Origin: Bacteroidota bacterium
Lineage (GTDB): Bacteria; Bacteroidota; Bacteroidia; UKL13-3
DNA: 41,055 nt
NCBI GenBank assembly: GCA_027487835.1
Contig: JAIYCU010000025.1
Coordinates: 85,890 to 126,944, forward strand
Direction: 5' to 3'
The notes below the pieces were generated by a model, which ran no database searches, was not told where the DNA came from, and saw only the letters and a program-made list of their open reading frames with translations. Made by a program: the position numbers and the translations under genes. Shown here one piece after another: positions 1 to 8,298 of this stretch; within the stretch, counting starts at the first letter, position 1; each line of letters opens with the position of its first letter.

Positions 1-930
1 ACTTTCATTGGCTAGGTCTTCCCTAAATAAAGTTCCAGGTTTTACTAATATGGTGTTTTGTAAAATCTCAGGATTTAGTTTGTAAGTATTGGGGAAGTAA
101 TAGAAGTCTTTTAAGAAAATACTGTCTTTCCCCCAAGAACTCGAGTCGATGCGGTTTGGTTCAACCCGAATCCCAATTTGCTTTATTGTATACGGTTTGA
201 ACCGATTAAAGTGAGTTGGATTTGCAATGTTAATGCCAAGGTCGGCTTGATAGTTTCCAATATTGGTATCGAGATCAAAATTTACCAAGTCTTTATTAAA
301 ATCAAAGTAACCTTGGTTTCTGTAGATATCTGCCAGCCTTGTTTTTTCTTTCAAGAAGCGCTCAAGGGTGGTGCGAAAGGTGTATTTTACAAAGGCATCA
401 TCCATGTTTTTGCGGGCAATGGAATCAAGAATCCTATCTGATATATGGAGACTAACCTCCCTTATTTTATAAGGAGTATTTGGCTTAACCAAATAGCTAA
501 CCCTTTTTTTATGCAATCTTCCTTTTACCTCATAAGTAATTTCTGGATAATAAAATCCTTGTGTTCTAAGATAACTTTTGATTCCTAAGATGGAGGATAA
601 AATAAGTGAAGAGTCTAATATTACGGGTGCTTCCCCTACATTTATTTGAAAAAATCTACCCAAGCGCGAATTAGGAAAATTACCACCCAACTTATACGAG
701 CGCAAGCCAATTCTAGTAATGCCTACTAATTTTTTATTTGGTTTTTGTTTAAGGTAATCGTCTAAGTTTGGTCCTAATAGAACTGCATCTCTGCTTCCTT
801 CTACTTTTATATTATTTTCAAATAAAAATGCACCTTCTTTTCTAGCAAGTTTTGGTAAATTGCAGGCCTGCAAAAAAATAGTGAGCAAAAGCAACACATA
901 TATAGCGCGTATTTTTATCAAGGCCGACAT
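1..930 (-). CDS. tamL: TamL-like outer membrane assembly lipoprotein (BamA/TamA superfamily), 3' end outside window
   Basis: The minus-strand frame is open from an ATG at 930 to the left edge (310 codons, no stop seen), so this is the N-terminal part only. Residues 1-22 form a lipoprotein signal ending in the lipobox LQAC. The following sequence has POTRA-like character, with phrases such as GFYYPEITYEVKG and ILVKPGTLFRED that resemble the repeats preceding an Omp85 barrel. In Bacteroidota such lipoproteins (TamL) lie in the outer membrane and are thought to help assemble surface proteins. The barrel would lie outside the window. The 5' end overlaps the divergent methyltransferase gene by 50-71 bp. 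The family call is from sequence character and the typical TrmH neighbour; the N-terminus alone cannot separate TamL from other BamA-like lipoproteins. Confidence 0.72.
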   Translation of the reverse strand, partial: MSALIKIRAIYVLLLLTIFLQACNLPKLARKEGAFLFENNIKVEGSRDAVLLGPNLDDYLKQKPNKKLVGITRIGLRSYKLGGNFPNSRLGRFFQINVGEAPVILDSSLILSSILGIKSYLRTQGFYYPEITYEVKGRLHKKRVSYLVKPNTPYKIREVSLHISDRILDSIARKNMDDAFVKYTFRTTLERFLKEKTRLADIYRNQGYFDFNKDLVNFDLDTNIGNYQADLGINIANPTHFNRFKPYTIKQIGIRVEPNRIDSSSWGKDSIFLKDFYYFPNTYKLNPEILQNTILVKPGTLFREDLANES

Positions 931-1654
931 TAAATTTATCAAATCTTTAAGCGAAAGAAGTTTTAGGGATGCAAATAAGCTATTTGTTGTCGAAGGTAAC
1001 AAATCTGTGCTTGATATCTTAGCTTCTGAGCTAAAGGTAAGGCGTATTTTCTGTTTATCCAGCTGGGTAAACAAGCAAAATCCCTCCACCCTAATTGATA
1101 TTGAGTTGAGCATTGTGAGTCAAAAGGAGTTAGAACAACTCACTTCCCTTAAAAGTACGAGAGAAGTGATAGCGGTTTGTGAGATGCCAGTGCTTCGGTT
1201 CAACCCGAAACAATTAAAAGGGCTAAGCCTAGCAGTAGATACCTTGCAAGACCCAGGTAATTTAGGTACCTTGATTCGATTAGCGGATTGGTATGGAATA
1301 GAAACTATTTTATGCTCTGCTAATACGGTAGATTGTTATAATACAAAGACCATTCAGGCTACTATGGGTTCTATTGGTAAAGTGAAAGTTTTTTATGGCG
1401 ATTTGCGAGACTGGCTGCAAGCGTCTGGATTGCCTGTTATTGCAGCCGTTATGAATGGAACACCTGCAAGAAAGTTTACTTTCCCATCAGATTGTATTTT
1501 AGTAATTGGCAATGAAGGGCAGGGCATTAGTGAAGAATTAGAAGGCATAATGCACCAATCCATTACCATTGAAAGGAGAGGAACGGCAGAAAGCTTAAAC
1601 GCAGCTGTAGCAGCCACCATTTTGATAGACCGGTATTTTGGTCAGGTTTCTTAG
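860..1654 (+). CDS. TrmH/SpoU-family RNA 2'-O-ribose methyltransferase
   Basis: This is a SPOUT-class methyltransferase that would transfer a methyl group from SAM to a ribose 2'-OH in rRNA or tRNA; the exact substrate is not readable. An N-terminal substrate-binding part contains IKFIKSLSERSFR and LFVVEGNKSV. The C-terminal trefoil-knot domain carries the three SpoU motifs: LQDPGNLGTLIRLADW, VIGNEGQGIS and ESLNAAVAATILIDRY. Length (264 aa) is normal. The start is uncertain: ATG 860 and GTG 881 are the only in-frame initiators before the conserved IKFIKSL. Either one lies inside the divergent lipoprotein gene, so the two 5' ends overlap head to head. Lon follows after 60 bp and may be co-transcribed. 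Confidence 0.88.
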   Translation: MQACKKIVSKSNTYIARIFIKADIKFIKSLSERSFRDANKLFVVEGNKSVLDILASELKVRRIFCLSSWVNKQNPSTLIDIELSIVSQKELEQLTSLKSTREVIAVCEMPVLRFNPKQLKGLSLAVDTLQDPGNLGTLIRLADWYGIETILCSANTVDCYNTKTIQATMGSIGKVKVFYGDLRDWLQASGLPVIAAVMNGTPARKFTFPSDCILVIGNEGQGISEELEGIMHQSITIERRGTAESLNAAVAATILIDRYFGQVS

Positions 1655-1714
1655 TGCTTGGCATAGCAATTGCAATTTTAAACCCTGCCTGTTTTAAACA
1701 ACAATAATAAAGAT

Positions 1715-4195
1715 ATGAATAAAGAGCGCGACGCCTTGATTTTTAGCAATATACTTTCGGATGAAGGGGATTCTTCAGACTTTATTTCCTTGTTAAGTCA
1801 AGAAGAAGAAGACCAAATGAACAAAGAAGACATGCCGGAAATGCTGCCAATATTACCGCTTCGGAATACCATATTGTTTCCTGGCGTAGTAATTCCAATA
1901 ACAGTAGCGAGGGATAAATCCATTCAGTTATTAAAAGAAGCCAATAAATCTGCAGATAAACTAGTAGGCGTTGTGGCACAAAAGTCTTCAGAAATTGAAG
2001 AACCCATGCGAGAAGACTTATATGAAATTGGAACCATGGCAACCATTTTACGCATGATTAAAATGCCTGATGGCAGTACCATGGCGGTTATTCAAGGGAA
2101 GCGTAGGTTTAAACTTACGGGTCAAATGCTAACCGAACCTTATTTGAAATCTTCCATTTTGCCTTTGCAAGAGCCAGATTTAGTAGAAAGTGAAGAAACG
2201 CGTGCCATGTCAGAATCTATTAAAGATTTTGCACAGCGTATTATCAATGTATCGCCACATATTCCTAGTGAAGCCGCTAGCGCCATCAAGAAAATTAAAA
2301 GTCCAACTTTCCTCATCAATTTTGTGGCTTCTAACTTAAATGCAGAGCTATTCATTAAGCAAGAAATCTTAGAAGAGTTGAGTTATAATGCCCGGGCGCA
2401 CAAAGTTTTGGATGCCCTTAAAAAGGATTTTCAATTCACAGAACTAAAAGCACAAATTGAGAGTCGCGTGCGCGGCGACTTAGACAAACAACAAAGAGAT
2501 TATTTTTTACATCAACAAATAAGGGCTATTCAAGAAGAACTTGGCGGCGAAAGCCCTGAGCGTGACATAGAAAATCTTCAGAAAGCTGCCGCTGAAAAGA
2601 AATGGGATGCTAAGGTTTCTGAAGCATTTAATAAGGAGCTAGAGCGCTTGCGCAGAACCAATCCAATGGCACCAGATTACAGCATACAACTCAATTATCT
2701 ACAATTGTTATTAGACCTCCCTTGGAATGATTATAGCACTGATAATTTTGATTTGAAACATGCGGAACAAATTTTAGATGAAGATCATTTTGGCTTAGAA
2801 AAAGTAAAGCAAAGAATACTGGAATACTTGGCTGTGTTGAAGCTTAAAAATGATATGAAAAGCCCTATCCTTTGTTTGTATGGCCCTCCAGGGGTGGGCA
2901 AGACTTCCTTGGGTAAGTCGATAGCCAAAGCATTGGGCAGAAAATATGCGCGTGTTGCGCTGGGCGGACTTAGCGACGAGAGTGAAATCAGAGGCCACCG
3001 TAGAACCTATATTGGTGCCATGCCTGGCAGGGTAATCCAAAACCTTAAAAAGGTTAAAACCAATAATCCTGTATTTGTATTAGACGAGGTAGATAAAATG
3101 GGTACTAGCTTTAGGGGTGACCCTAGCAGTGCTTTGCTTGAAGTGTTAGATCCTGAACAAAATGGAACCTTTTATGATAATTATGTAGAGATTGAATATG
3201 ATTTGTCGCATGTAATGTTTATTGCAACGGCCAATTCTTTGGATAGCATTCAGCCTGCTTTATTAGACCGCATGGAAATTATCGAAATCAATGGATATAC
3301 CATGGAAGAAAAGGTTCAAATTGCCAAGAAGTATTTGATTCCAAAGCAAAAGACAAATCATGGATTAAAGAAAGGCGATTTTGAATTAGTTGATAACATC
3401 CTATCTAAGATAATTGAAGGATATACCCGAGAAAGTGGGGTGCGCGGATTAGAAAAGCAAATTGCTTCTGTAGCGCGACACATTGCACGCGAAAAGGTTC
3501 TTGGTTCAAAATATGTAAAGAAAATTTCTGAAGAAAAATTAGTGCAAATTTTAGGAGCTGAGCGTGGCGAAAAAGAAATTTACCAAGGAAATGATGTGGC
3601 AGGTGTGGTAACAGGTTTGGCTTGGACCAGCGTTGGAGGTGAAATCCTTTTTGTAGAAAGTATTCTTTCTAAAGGAAAGGGTAAACTTACCTTAACTGGA
3701 CATTTGGGTGAGGTAATGAAAGAATCTGCTATTACTGCCTTGAGTTATTTAAAAGCCAATTGCCACAAGTTATCCATCGACGAACGCATATTCGACCAGT
3801 ATGATTTACATATTCATGTTCCCGCTGGGGCAGTGCCTAAAGATGGCCCTTCTGCAGGGGTAACTATGCTTACTTCCCTGGCTTCGGTGTTTACCCAAAG
3901 AAAGATAAGACCACATATGGCCATGACAGGTGAGATTACCTTGCGTGGAAAGGTTTTGCCAATTGGCGGTGTTAAAGAGAAAATTCTAGCAGCCAAGCGT
4001 GCCGGCATTACAGATATCCTGTTATGCGAAGCCAATAGAAAAGATGTCTTAGAAATAAAAGCTGATTACCTAAATGAGCTCAATTTTCATTACGTAAAAG
4101 AAATGTATGAAGTAATAGATTTTGCTTTGCTTCCAGAAAAAGTAAAACAACCTATTCAGTTTCAGTTAGACTCAGCGTCAAAAGCAGTAAATTAA
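1715..4195 (+). CDS. lon: ATP-dependent endopeptidase La (Lon protease)
   Basis: Lon is a cytoplasmic AAA+ serine protease that degrades misfolded and regulatory proteins. The order is: an acidic N-terminal extension of about 45 residues, as is common in Bacteroidota; the substrate-recognition domain starting LPILPLRNTILFPG; a coiled segment (QQRDYFLHQQIRAIQEELG); the AAA+ module with Walker A GPPGVGKTS at about 390-398 and Walker B VFVLDEVDKM; and the protease domain. The catalytic dyad is Ser713 (in DGPSAG) and Lys756 (in GGVKEKILAA), with the usual 43-residue spacing. At 826 aa it is full length and intact. The convergent pseudouridine synthase gene ends 3 bp beyond its stop, leaving no room for a dedicated terminator. 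Confidence 0.98.
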   Translation: MNKERDALIFSNILSDEGDSSDFISLLSQEEEDQMNKEDMPEMLPILPLRNTILFPGVVIPITVARDKSIQLLKEANKSADKLVGVVAQKSSEIEEPMREDLYEIGTMATILRMIKMPDGSTMAVIQGKRRFKLTGQMLTEPYLKSSILPLQEPDLVESEETRAMSESIKDFAQRIINVSPHIPSEAASAIKKIKSPTFLINFVASNLNAELFIKQEILEELSYNARAHKVLDALKKDFQFTELKAQIESRVRGDLDKQQRDYFLHQQIRAIQEELGGESPERDIENLQKAAAEKKWDAKVSEAFNKELERLRRTNPMAPDYSIQLNYLQLLLDLPWNDYSTDNFDLKHAEQILDEDHFGLEKVKQRILEYLAVLKLKNDMKSPILCLYGPPGVGKTSLGKSIAKALGRKYARVALGGLSDESEIRGHRRTYIGAMPGRVIQNLKKVKTNNPVFVLDEVDKMGTSFRGDPSSALLEVLDPEQNGTFYDNYVEIEYDLSHVMFIATANSLDSIQPALLDRMEIIEINGYTMEEKVQIAKKYLIPKQKTNHGLKKGDFELVDNILSKIIEGYTRESGVRGLEKQIASVARHIAREKVLGSKYVKKISEEKLVQILGAERGEKEIYQGNDVAGVVTGLAWTSVGGEILFVESILSKGKGKLTLTGHLGEVMKESAITALSYLKANCHKLSIDERIFDQYDLHIHVPAGAVPKDGPSAGVTMLTSLASVFTQRKIRPHMAMTGEITLRGKVLPIGGVKEKILAAKRAGITDILLCEANRKDVLEIKADYLNELNFHYVKEMYEVIDFALLPEKVKQPIQFQLDSASKAVN

Positions 4196-4198
4196 TCC

Positions 4199-4930
4199 TT
4201 AGGCATCATACTTATCCAAAAGCTTCAATAGAATTGCGAAGTCTTTTGGGTAAGGCGCTGTGATGTTATATTCCTTCTCCAAAACAGTGAATTGAATTTG
4301 CGAAGCATGCAAAGCAACGCGTTTCATCATAGGGTCTGCATTCTCCCATTTGCCTTCTTTAAATTTGCTTTTAAACTGAGATAAATAAGGCATTTTTCCA
4401 CCATAGGTTGTGTCTGCTACCAGTGGAAAATTTTGAGAAGCAAGGTGAATTCTAATTTGGTGTAACCTTCCAGTAACAGGTTCGGCTTGAACCAAGGTAT
4501 GATGCCGAAAATTCTTTAACGTATGAACGATGGTTTCAGAAGGCTTACCTTCTTTAAGGTCTATTTTAGCAATTCCTTTAGCGGTTTGACCCAAAGGGAT
4601 TTTAATGTTCAAATCAGTTACGTTTAAATTACCCTGCACTACAGCATGGTAAATTTTCTTTACCATTCTTTTCTCAAATGCAATGGCCATTTCTCTATAA
4701 ACCACTTCGTTTTTCGCAATAACCAACATGCCGCTGGTTTCTTTATCTAACCTATGGCAAAGTTGTAGGTTTTCATCATGTTTTTTGGCTTGGCGAATAA
4801 TTGAGAAAACATCACCATGCCTATCGTCTAAAGAAGAATAATGCGCGGGTTTATTGATAAAAATAAAGTTGTCATCTTCTTCAATAATTAATTCTTTAAA
4901 AGGAATAACCTTTGGTTTATCATATATCAT
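4199..4930 (-). CDS. RluA-family RNA pseudouridine synthase
   Basis: The enzyme isomerises uridine to pseudouridine in rRNA or tRNA. The signature HRLDKETSGMLVIAKN is present, with catalytic Asp62 in HRLD. The conserved segments FINKPAH, PVTGRLHQIRIHLA and PLVADTTYGG also fit the RluA group. No S4 domain precedes the catalytic core, so at 243 aa it resembles compact RluA/RluC-type stand-alone enzymes. Its ATG shares one base with the stop of the upstream ABC-F gene (TAATG), which suggests translational coupling and a two-gene ribosome-related operon. The exact target nucleotide cannot be read from sequence. Confidence 0.93.
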   Translation of the reverse strand: MIYDKPKVIPFKELIIEEDDNFIFINKPAHYSSLDDRHGDVFSIIRQAKKHDENLQLCHRLDKETSGMLVIAKNEVVYREMAIAFEKRMVKKIYHAVVQGNLNVTDLNIKIPLGQTAKGIAKIDLKEGKPSETIVHTLKNFRHHTLVQAEPVTGRLHQIRIHLASQNFPLVADTTYGGKMPYLSQFKSKFKEGKWENADPMMKRVALHASQIQFTVLEKEYNITAPYPKDFAILLKLLDKYDA

Positions 4931-6828
4931 TATGCACCTCCTAATTCTGATAATTCTAGCCAGCGTAACTCTTTTTCATCTAGCATAGCCTTATTGTTCT
5001 CAATGTCTTTGCTCCATTTTAGGAGTTCTTCGTGGTTGTTGCTGCCCGCAGAAAGCAATTGTTCAGTTGCTGAGATTTGTTTTTGTAAGGCACTTATTTC
5101 ATTGCCCAATAGTTCTAACTCTCTTTGCTCTTTAAAACTTAACTTCTTAGCAGGAAGGGGCGTTTCTTCTTTGCTTTCTTTGGCAGGATTATTTTTTTTA
5201 TTAGGATTTTCCTTTTTCCCTTTCGCTTCTTCTAATTCATTTAGGTAATCTTGGTAGTTGCCATTAAAATCTCTGATATAGCCATTGCCTTCAAAAACAA
5301 ATAGTTTATCTACCAAGGTATCCATAAAGTAACGGTCGTGGGTTACCACCAATAAACAACCTTCATAGCTATCTAAAAATTCTTCTAATACATTTAATGT
5401 TTGGATATCTAAATCATTGGTAGGTTCATCCAAAATTAAGAAATTAGGTTTTTGCATAATGATGGTTAGCAAATAGAGTCTACGTTTTTCACCACCACTT
5501 AAAGTACTCACCCATGCATGTTGTTTTTTAGGGTCAAACAGAAACATAGTTAACAAGGCAATGGCAGATATTTTTTGACCTTTACCTACCTCTAAGTATT
5601 CTGCAATGTCTGTGATAACTTCTATAACACGTTTGTCTTCTGTTAGTTCAAGTCCGCGTTGCCCATAATAGCCAAACCTAACTGTATCGCCTTTAACCAC
5701 CTTGCCGCTGTCTTGCGTTTCTATGCCTTGCAATAGGTTGAGGAAGGTAGATTTACCAATTCCATTTTTGCCTATAATTCCAATTCTTTCGCCAGGGGTG
5801 AATAGGTAGTCAAAGTCTTCTACAATTAGAAGTTCGCCATACGATTTCTTAAGCTGTTGCACCTCTAGAATTTTATTTCCAAGGCGTTGCATTTTCATTT
5901 GAATTTCAACTTGCTTATCGTCCTTTTTAAAGGAGGCTTTTTCTTTTGTTTCGTAATAGGCTGTGATTCTACTTTTGCTTTTAGTGGTTCTGGCTTTGGG
6001 TTGGCGGCGCATCCACTCCAATTCTTTTTTTGCAAGCTTTCTAGCTTCATCAGCCTCGCGGGCTTGGTTAGCTTCTCTGGCATCTTTTTTCTCTAAGAAG
6101 TAAGCATAATTTCCGCGGTAGATAAAGAGCTTACCAAGGTCTATTTCTATAATTTCATTACAAACATTATCTAAAAAATACCTGTCGTGGGTTACCAAAA
6201 GTAGGGTAGTGTCCATTACTTTTAGGTAGGCTTCTAGCCATTCAATCATTTGAATATCCAAGTGATTGGTGGGCTCATCCATGATTAACAAATCTGGATT
6301 ATGAATGAGCACTTTTGCCAATGCCAATCGTTTTTTCTGGCCACCAGAAAGGGAATTGGTTTTTTGTAGCAGGTGATGTTGTAAATTGAGTTGTGTAAGA
6401 ATGGTATGCACACGGTTTTCAATATCCCAAGCATTGGCATTGTCCATTTCTTCCATGCAGCGTTGCATTTCGTCTTGAACCAAAGGATTTTCTGGGTCCT
6501 CTTCCATTTTCTCCAAACTGAGTTCATAACGGGCTACAATCTGAAGGAGGGCATTATCAGAAAAGAAGACGGCATCCCAAATGGTAAGTTCAGGGTCAAA
6601 TTCAGGTTCTTGTTCAAGGTAAGCCCATTTGATGTTTTTATCAATGGTAACAGAGCCTGCGTCTGGGTCGTCAACCCCTGTAAGGATTTTAATTAAAGAT
6701 GTTTTACCCGTTCCATTTTTAGCAATCAGGGCAATTCTTTCGCCTTTTGCTATACTAAGGTCTATTTTTTCAAAAAGGATGCGTTCGCCAAAACGCTTCA
6801 TCAAATTCTCGGCACGAAGGTAAATCAT
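4930..6828 (-). CDS. ABC-F family ATP-binding protein (Uup-like)
   Basis: This is a soluble tandem-ATPase protein of the ABC-F class, whose members act on the ribosome or in replication and recombination (Uup); it has no transmembrane segments. Domain 1 has Walker A AKNGTGKTS at about residues 36-44, signature LSGGQKKRLALAK and Walker B LLIMDEPTNHLD. A charged interdomain linker follows (about 240-310). Domain 2 has GIIGKNGIGKST, LSGGEKRRLYLL and FLILDEPTNDLD. Residues from about 535 form a lysine/glutamate-rich coiled C-terminal extension, as in Uup. Length is 632 aa. A sequence TATCTTCG, one mismatch from the TAnnTTTG element, lies only 4 bp upstream of the ATG (6833-6840), so the transcript may be leaderless. 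Confidence 0.94.
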   Translation of the reverse strand: MIYLRAENLMKRFGERILFEKIDLSIAKGERIALIAKNGTGKTSLIKILTGVDDPDAGSVTIDKNIKWAYLEQEPEFDPELTIWDAVFFSDNALLQIVARYELSLEKMEEDPENPLVQDEMQRCMEEMDNANAWDIENRVHTILTQLNLQHHLLQKTNSLSGGQKKRLALAKVLIHNPDLLIMDEPTNHLDIQMIEWLEAYLKVMDTTLLLVTHDRYFLDNVCNEIIEIDLGKLFIYRGNYAYFLEKKDAREANQAREADEARKLAKKELEWMRRQPKARTTKSKSRITAYYETKEKASFKKDDKQVEIQMKMQRLGNKILEVQQLKKSYGELLIVEDFDYLFTPGERIGIIGKNGIGKSTFLNLLQGIETQDSGKVVKGDTVRFGYYGQRGLELTEDKRVIEVITDIAEYLEVGKGQKISAIALLTMFLFDPKKQHAWVSTLSGGEKRRLYLLTIIMQKPNFLILDEPTNDLDIQTLNVLEEFLDSYEGCLLVVTHDRYFMDTLVDKLFVFEGNGYIRDFNGNYQDYLNELEEAKGKKENPNKKNNPAKESKEETPLPAKKLSFKEQRELELLGNEISALQKQISATEQLLSAGSNNHEELLKWSKDIENNKAMLDEKELRWLELSELGGA

Positions 6829-6888
6829 GCGGCGAAGATAGTTTCAAAAATGGGGATTGCCTAAAGTGGCTTGTGGAATTGCTATGGA

Positions 6889-6918
6889 TTGAATAAACAC
6901 ATTTAATGAGTAAATTTG
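6889..6918 (+). promoter_or_regulatory. Bacteroidota-type promoter for the DUF808 gene
   Basis: TTG at 6889-6891, a 19-bp spacer, and TAAATTTG at 6911-6918 match the TTG-N19-TAnnTTTG pattern of the primary sigma factor in this phylum exactly. The expected start of transcription is near 6924, leaving a leader of about 20 nt before the ATG at 6947. Confidence 0.65.
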
Positions 6919-6946
6919 TTGCCTTAGTATAATTTATTTAAAAAAT

Positions 6947-7807
6947 ATGGCATCAGGCTTTTTTGCAATTTTAGATGATATCGCGGCTTTGATGGACGAT
7001 GTGGCCGTTACCTCTAAGATTGCTACCCAAAAAACTGCAGGTATTCTTGGCGATGATTTGGCTGTAAATGCAGAAAAATCCACTGGATTTGTATCATCCA
7101 GAGAGATTCCCGTTTTATGGGCAATTACCAAGGGTTCTTTTATTAATAAGTTAATTATTGTTCCAATTGCTTTGCTGCTTAATGCTTTTTTACCCGCAGC
7201 CATTAAAGTAATCTTGGTTTTAGGCGGGTTTTACCTTGCCTATGAAGGCGTAGAAAAAATTGTAGAATTCTTTTTTCATAAAAAGGAAGCTGCAGCCCCA
7301 GATACAGACTCACTTACTGAAAATCCAGATTTAGAAAAGGCAAAGGTTAAATCTGCCATTACAACTGATTTTATCCTTTCTGTTGAAATTGTAATCATTG
7401 CGTTGAGTACAGTGTTAGATAGTAACCTTACCATGCAAATACTAACTGTTTCTATAGTTTCTATTATTGCTACAGTAGGTGTTTATGGCCTTGTTGCTTT
7501 GATTGTTCGCATGGATGATTTAGGATTTTTACTCATTGCAAAATCTAAGGGGAAAGGTTTTATATCCACTTTGGGTGCTACTTTGGTAAAAACCCTTCCC
7601 ATTATTATTAAGTTTTTTGCGGTGGTAGGAACAATTGCTTTGCTATTGGTTTCAGGCGGGATATTTTCCCATAATATCGACTTTCTGCACCATGTTCTAC
7701 CTGCATGGCCATCCATGGCCAAAGAATTTATATTCGGTATTTTAGGTGGCCTAGTTTTATTGACCTTGTTGGAAGGTGGTAAAAAATTATTGGGCCTTTT
7801 TCGTTGA
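6947..7807 (+). CDS. DUF808 (YedI-like) inner membrane protein
   Basis: The N-terminus, with FAILDDIAALMDDVAV followed by KTAGILGDDLAVNAEK, is characteristic of the DUF808/YedI family. These are polytopic inner membrane proteins whose biochemical role is not established. Several hydrophobic helices are visible: about residues 65-100, 145-190 and 205-285, with a charged loop at 103-125. At 286 aa it is close to family length. The start is supported by a perfect promoter at 6889-6918. It stands alone: the PadR gene downstream is 113 bp away and has its own regulatory region. Confidence 0.88.
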   Translation: MASGFFAILDDIAALMDDVAVTSKIATQKTAGILGDDLAVNAEKSTGFVSSREIPVLWAITKGSFINKLIIVPIALLLNAFLPAAIKVILVLGGFYLAYEGVEKIVEFFFHKKEAAAPDTDSLTENPDLEKAKVKSAITTDFILSVEIVIIALSTVLDSNLTMQILTVSIVSIIATVGVYGLVALIVRMDDLGFLLIAKSKGKGFISTLGATLVKTLPIIIKFFAVVGTIALLLVSGGIFSHNIDFLHHVLPAWPSMAKEFIFGILGGLVLLTLLEGGKKLLGLFR

Positions 7808-7871
7808 TTGATCTCTAAGTAGTTTTTTGTTTTTTAATTTTAAATGCTTGTTTATTAATGCTTTGATATTA

Positions 7872-7922
7872 ATACATAAGAATCCTATGTAATAAAACTT
7901 GATACCTAAGAGTTTTATGTAT
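7872..7922 (+). promoter_or_regulatory. Two 21-bp palindromic operators, probably for the PadR regulator
   Basis: Sites lie at 7872-7892 and 7902-7922, with starts exactly 30 bp apart. Combining them gives a perfect palindrome: ATACATAAGA, one central base, then its reverse complement TCTTATGTAT. Each site departs from it at only two positions. The second site overlaps the ATG at 7921, which favours the downstream ATG at 7948 as the true start. A weak promoter (TTG 7863-7865, TATGTAAT 7886-7893) would overlap the first site. Autoregulation is an inference from PadR-family behaviour. Confidence 0.6.
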
Positions 7923-7947
7923 GTTTGTGGAGGTAAAAATTAAAACA

Positions 7948-8298
7948 ATGCTTTATTCATCAGAGCTTATTAAGGGAACACTTCGCACCATCATTTTAAA
8001 ACTTTTGTGTGATCAGCAAAAGATGTACGGTTACGAAATAACCCAAACGGTAAAGGACTTAACCCAAGGCCGGATTCAACTTACAGAAGGTGCATTGTAC
8101 CCAACCTTGCATGCCATGGAAAGTGAAGGCTTGCTTACAACCGAGGTCGAATATATTGGAAAACGGGTAAGAAAATATTATTCGGTAAGCAAACAAGGAA
8201 AGGCAAAGGCCGGAGAAAAAATCAATGAGTTTGCAGAATTTATGGAAACAATGCGCGTATTGTTAAACTTAGATTTAGGCACCCTAAAGGTACAATAG
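7948..8298 (+). CDS. PadR-family transcriptional regulator
   Basis: This is a small winged-helix repressor of about 116 aa. The hallmark pattern is complete: KGTLRTIILKLLCDQQKMYGYEI, then LTEGALYPTLHAMESEGLL (the recognition-helix region) and GKRVRKYYSVSKQGK (the wing), with a C-terminal dimerisation helix. An in-frame ATG at 7921 would add nine residues, but it lies within the second operator palindrome, and the family normally begins just before SSELIKGTL, so 7948 is preferred. It abuts the next gene without a gap (TAG then ATG), the usual arrangement of a PadR regulator with the membrane protein it controls. The effector is unknown. Confidence 0.9.
   Translation: MLYSSELIKGTLRTIILKLLCDQQKMYGYEITQTVKDLTQGRIQLTEGALYPTLHAMESEGLLTTEVEYIGKRVRKYYSVSKQGKAKAGEKINEFAEFMETMRVLLNLDLGTLKVQ

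Noticed and set aside
178-441. Plus-strand open frame of 87 codons
   Set aside because: It lies antisense within the TamL-like lipoprotein gene, which has a convincing signal peptide and continuous frame.
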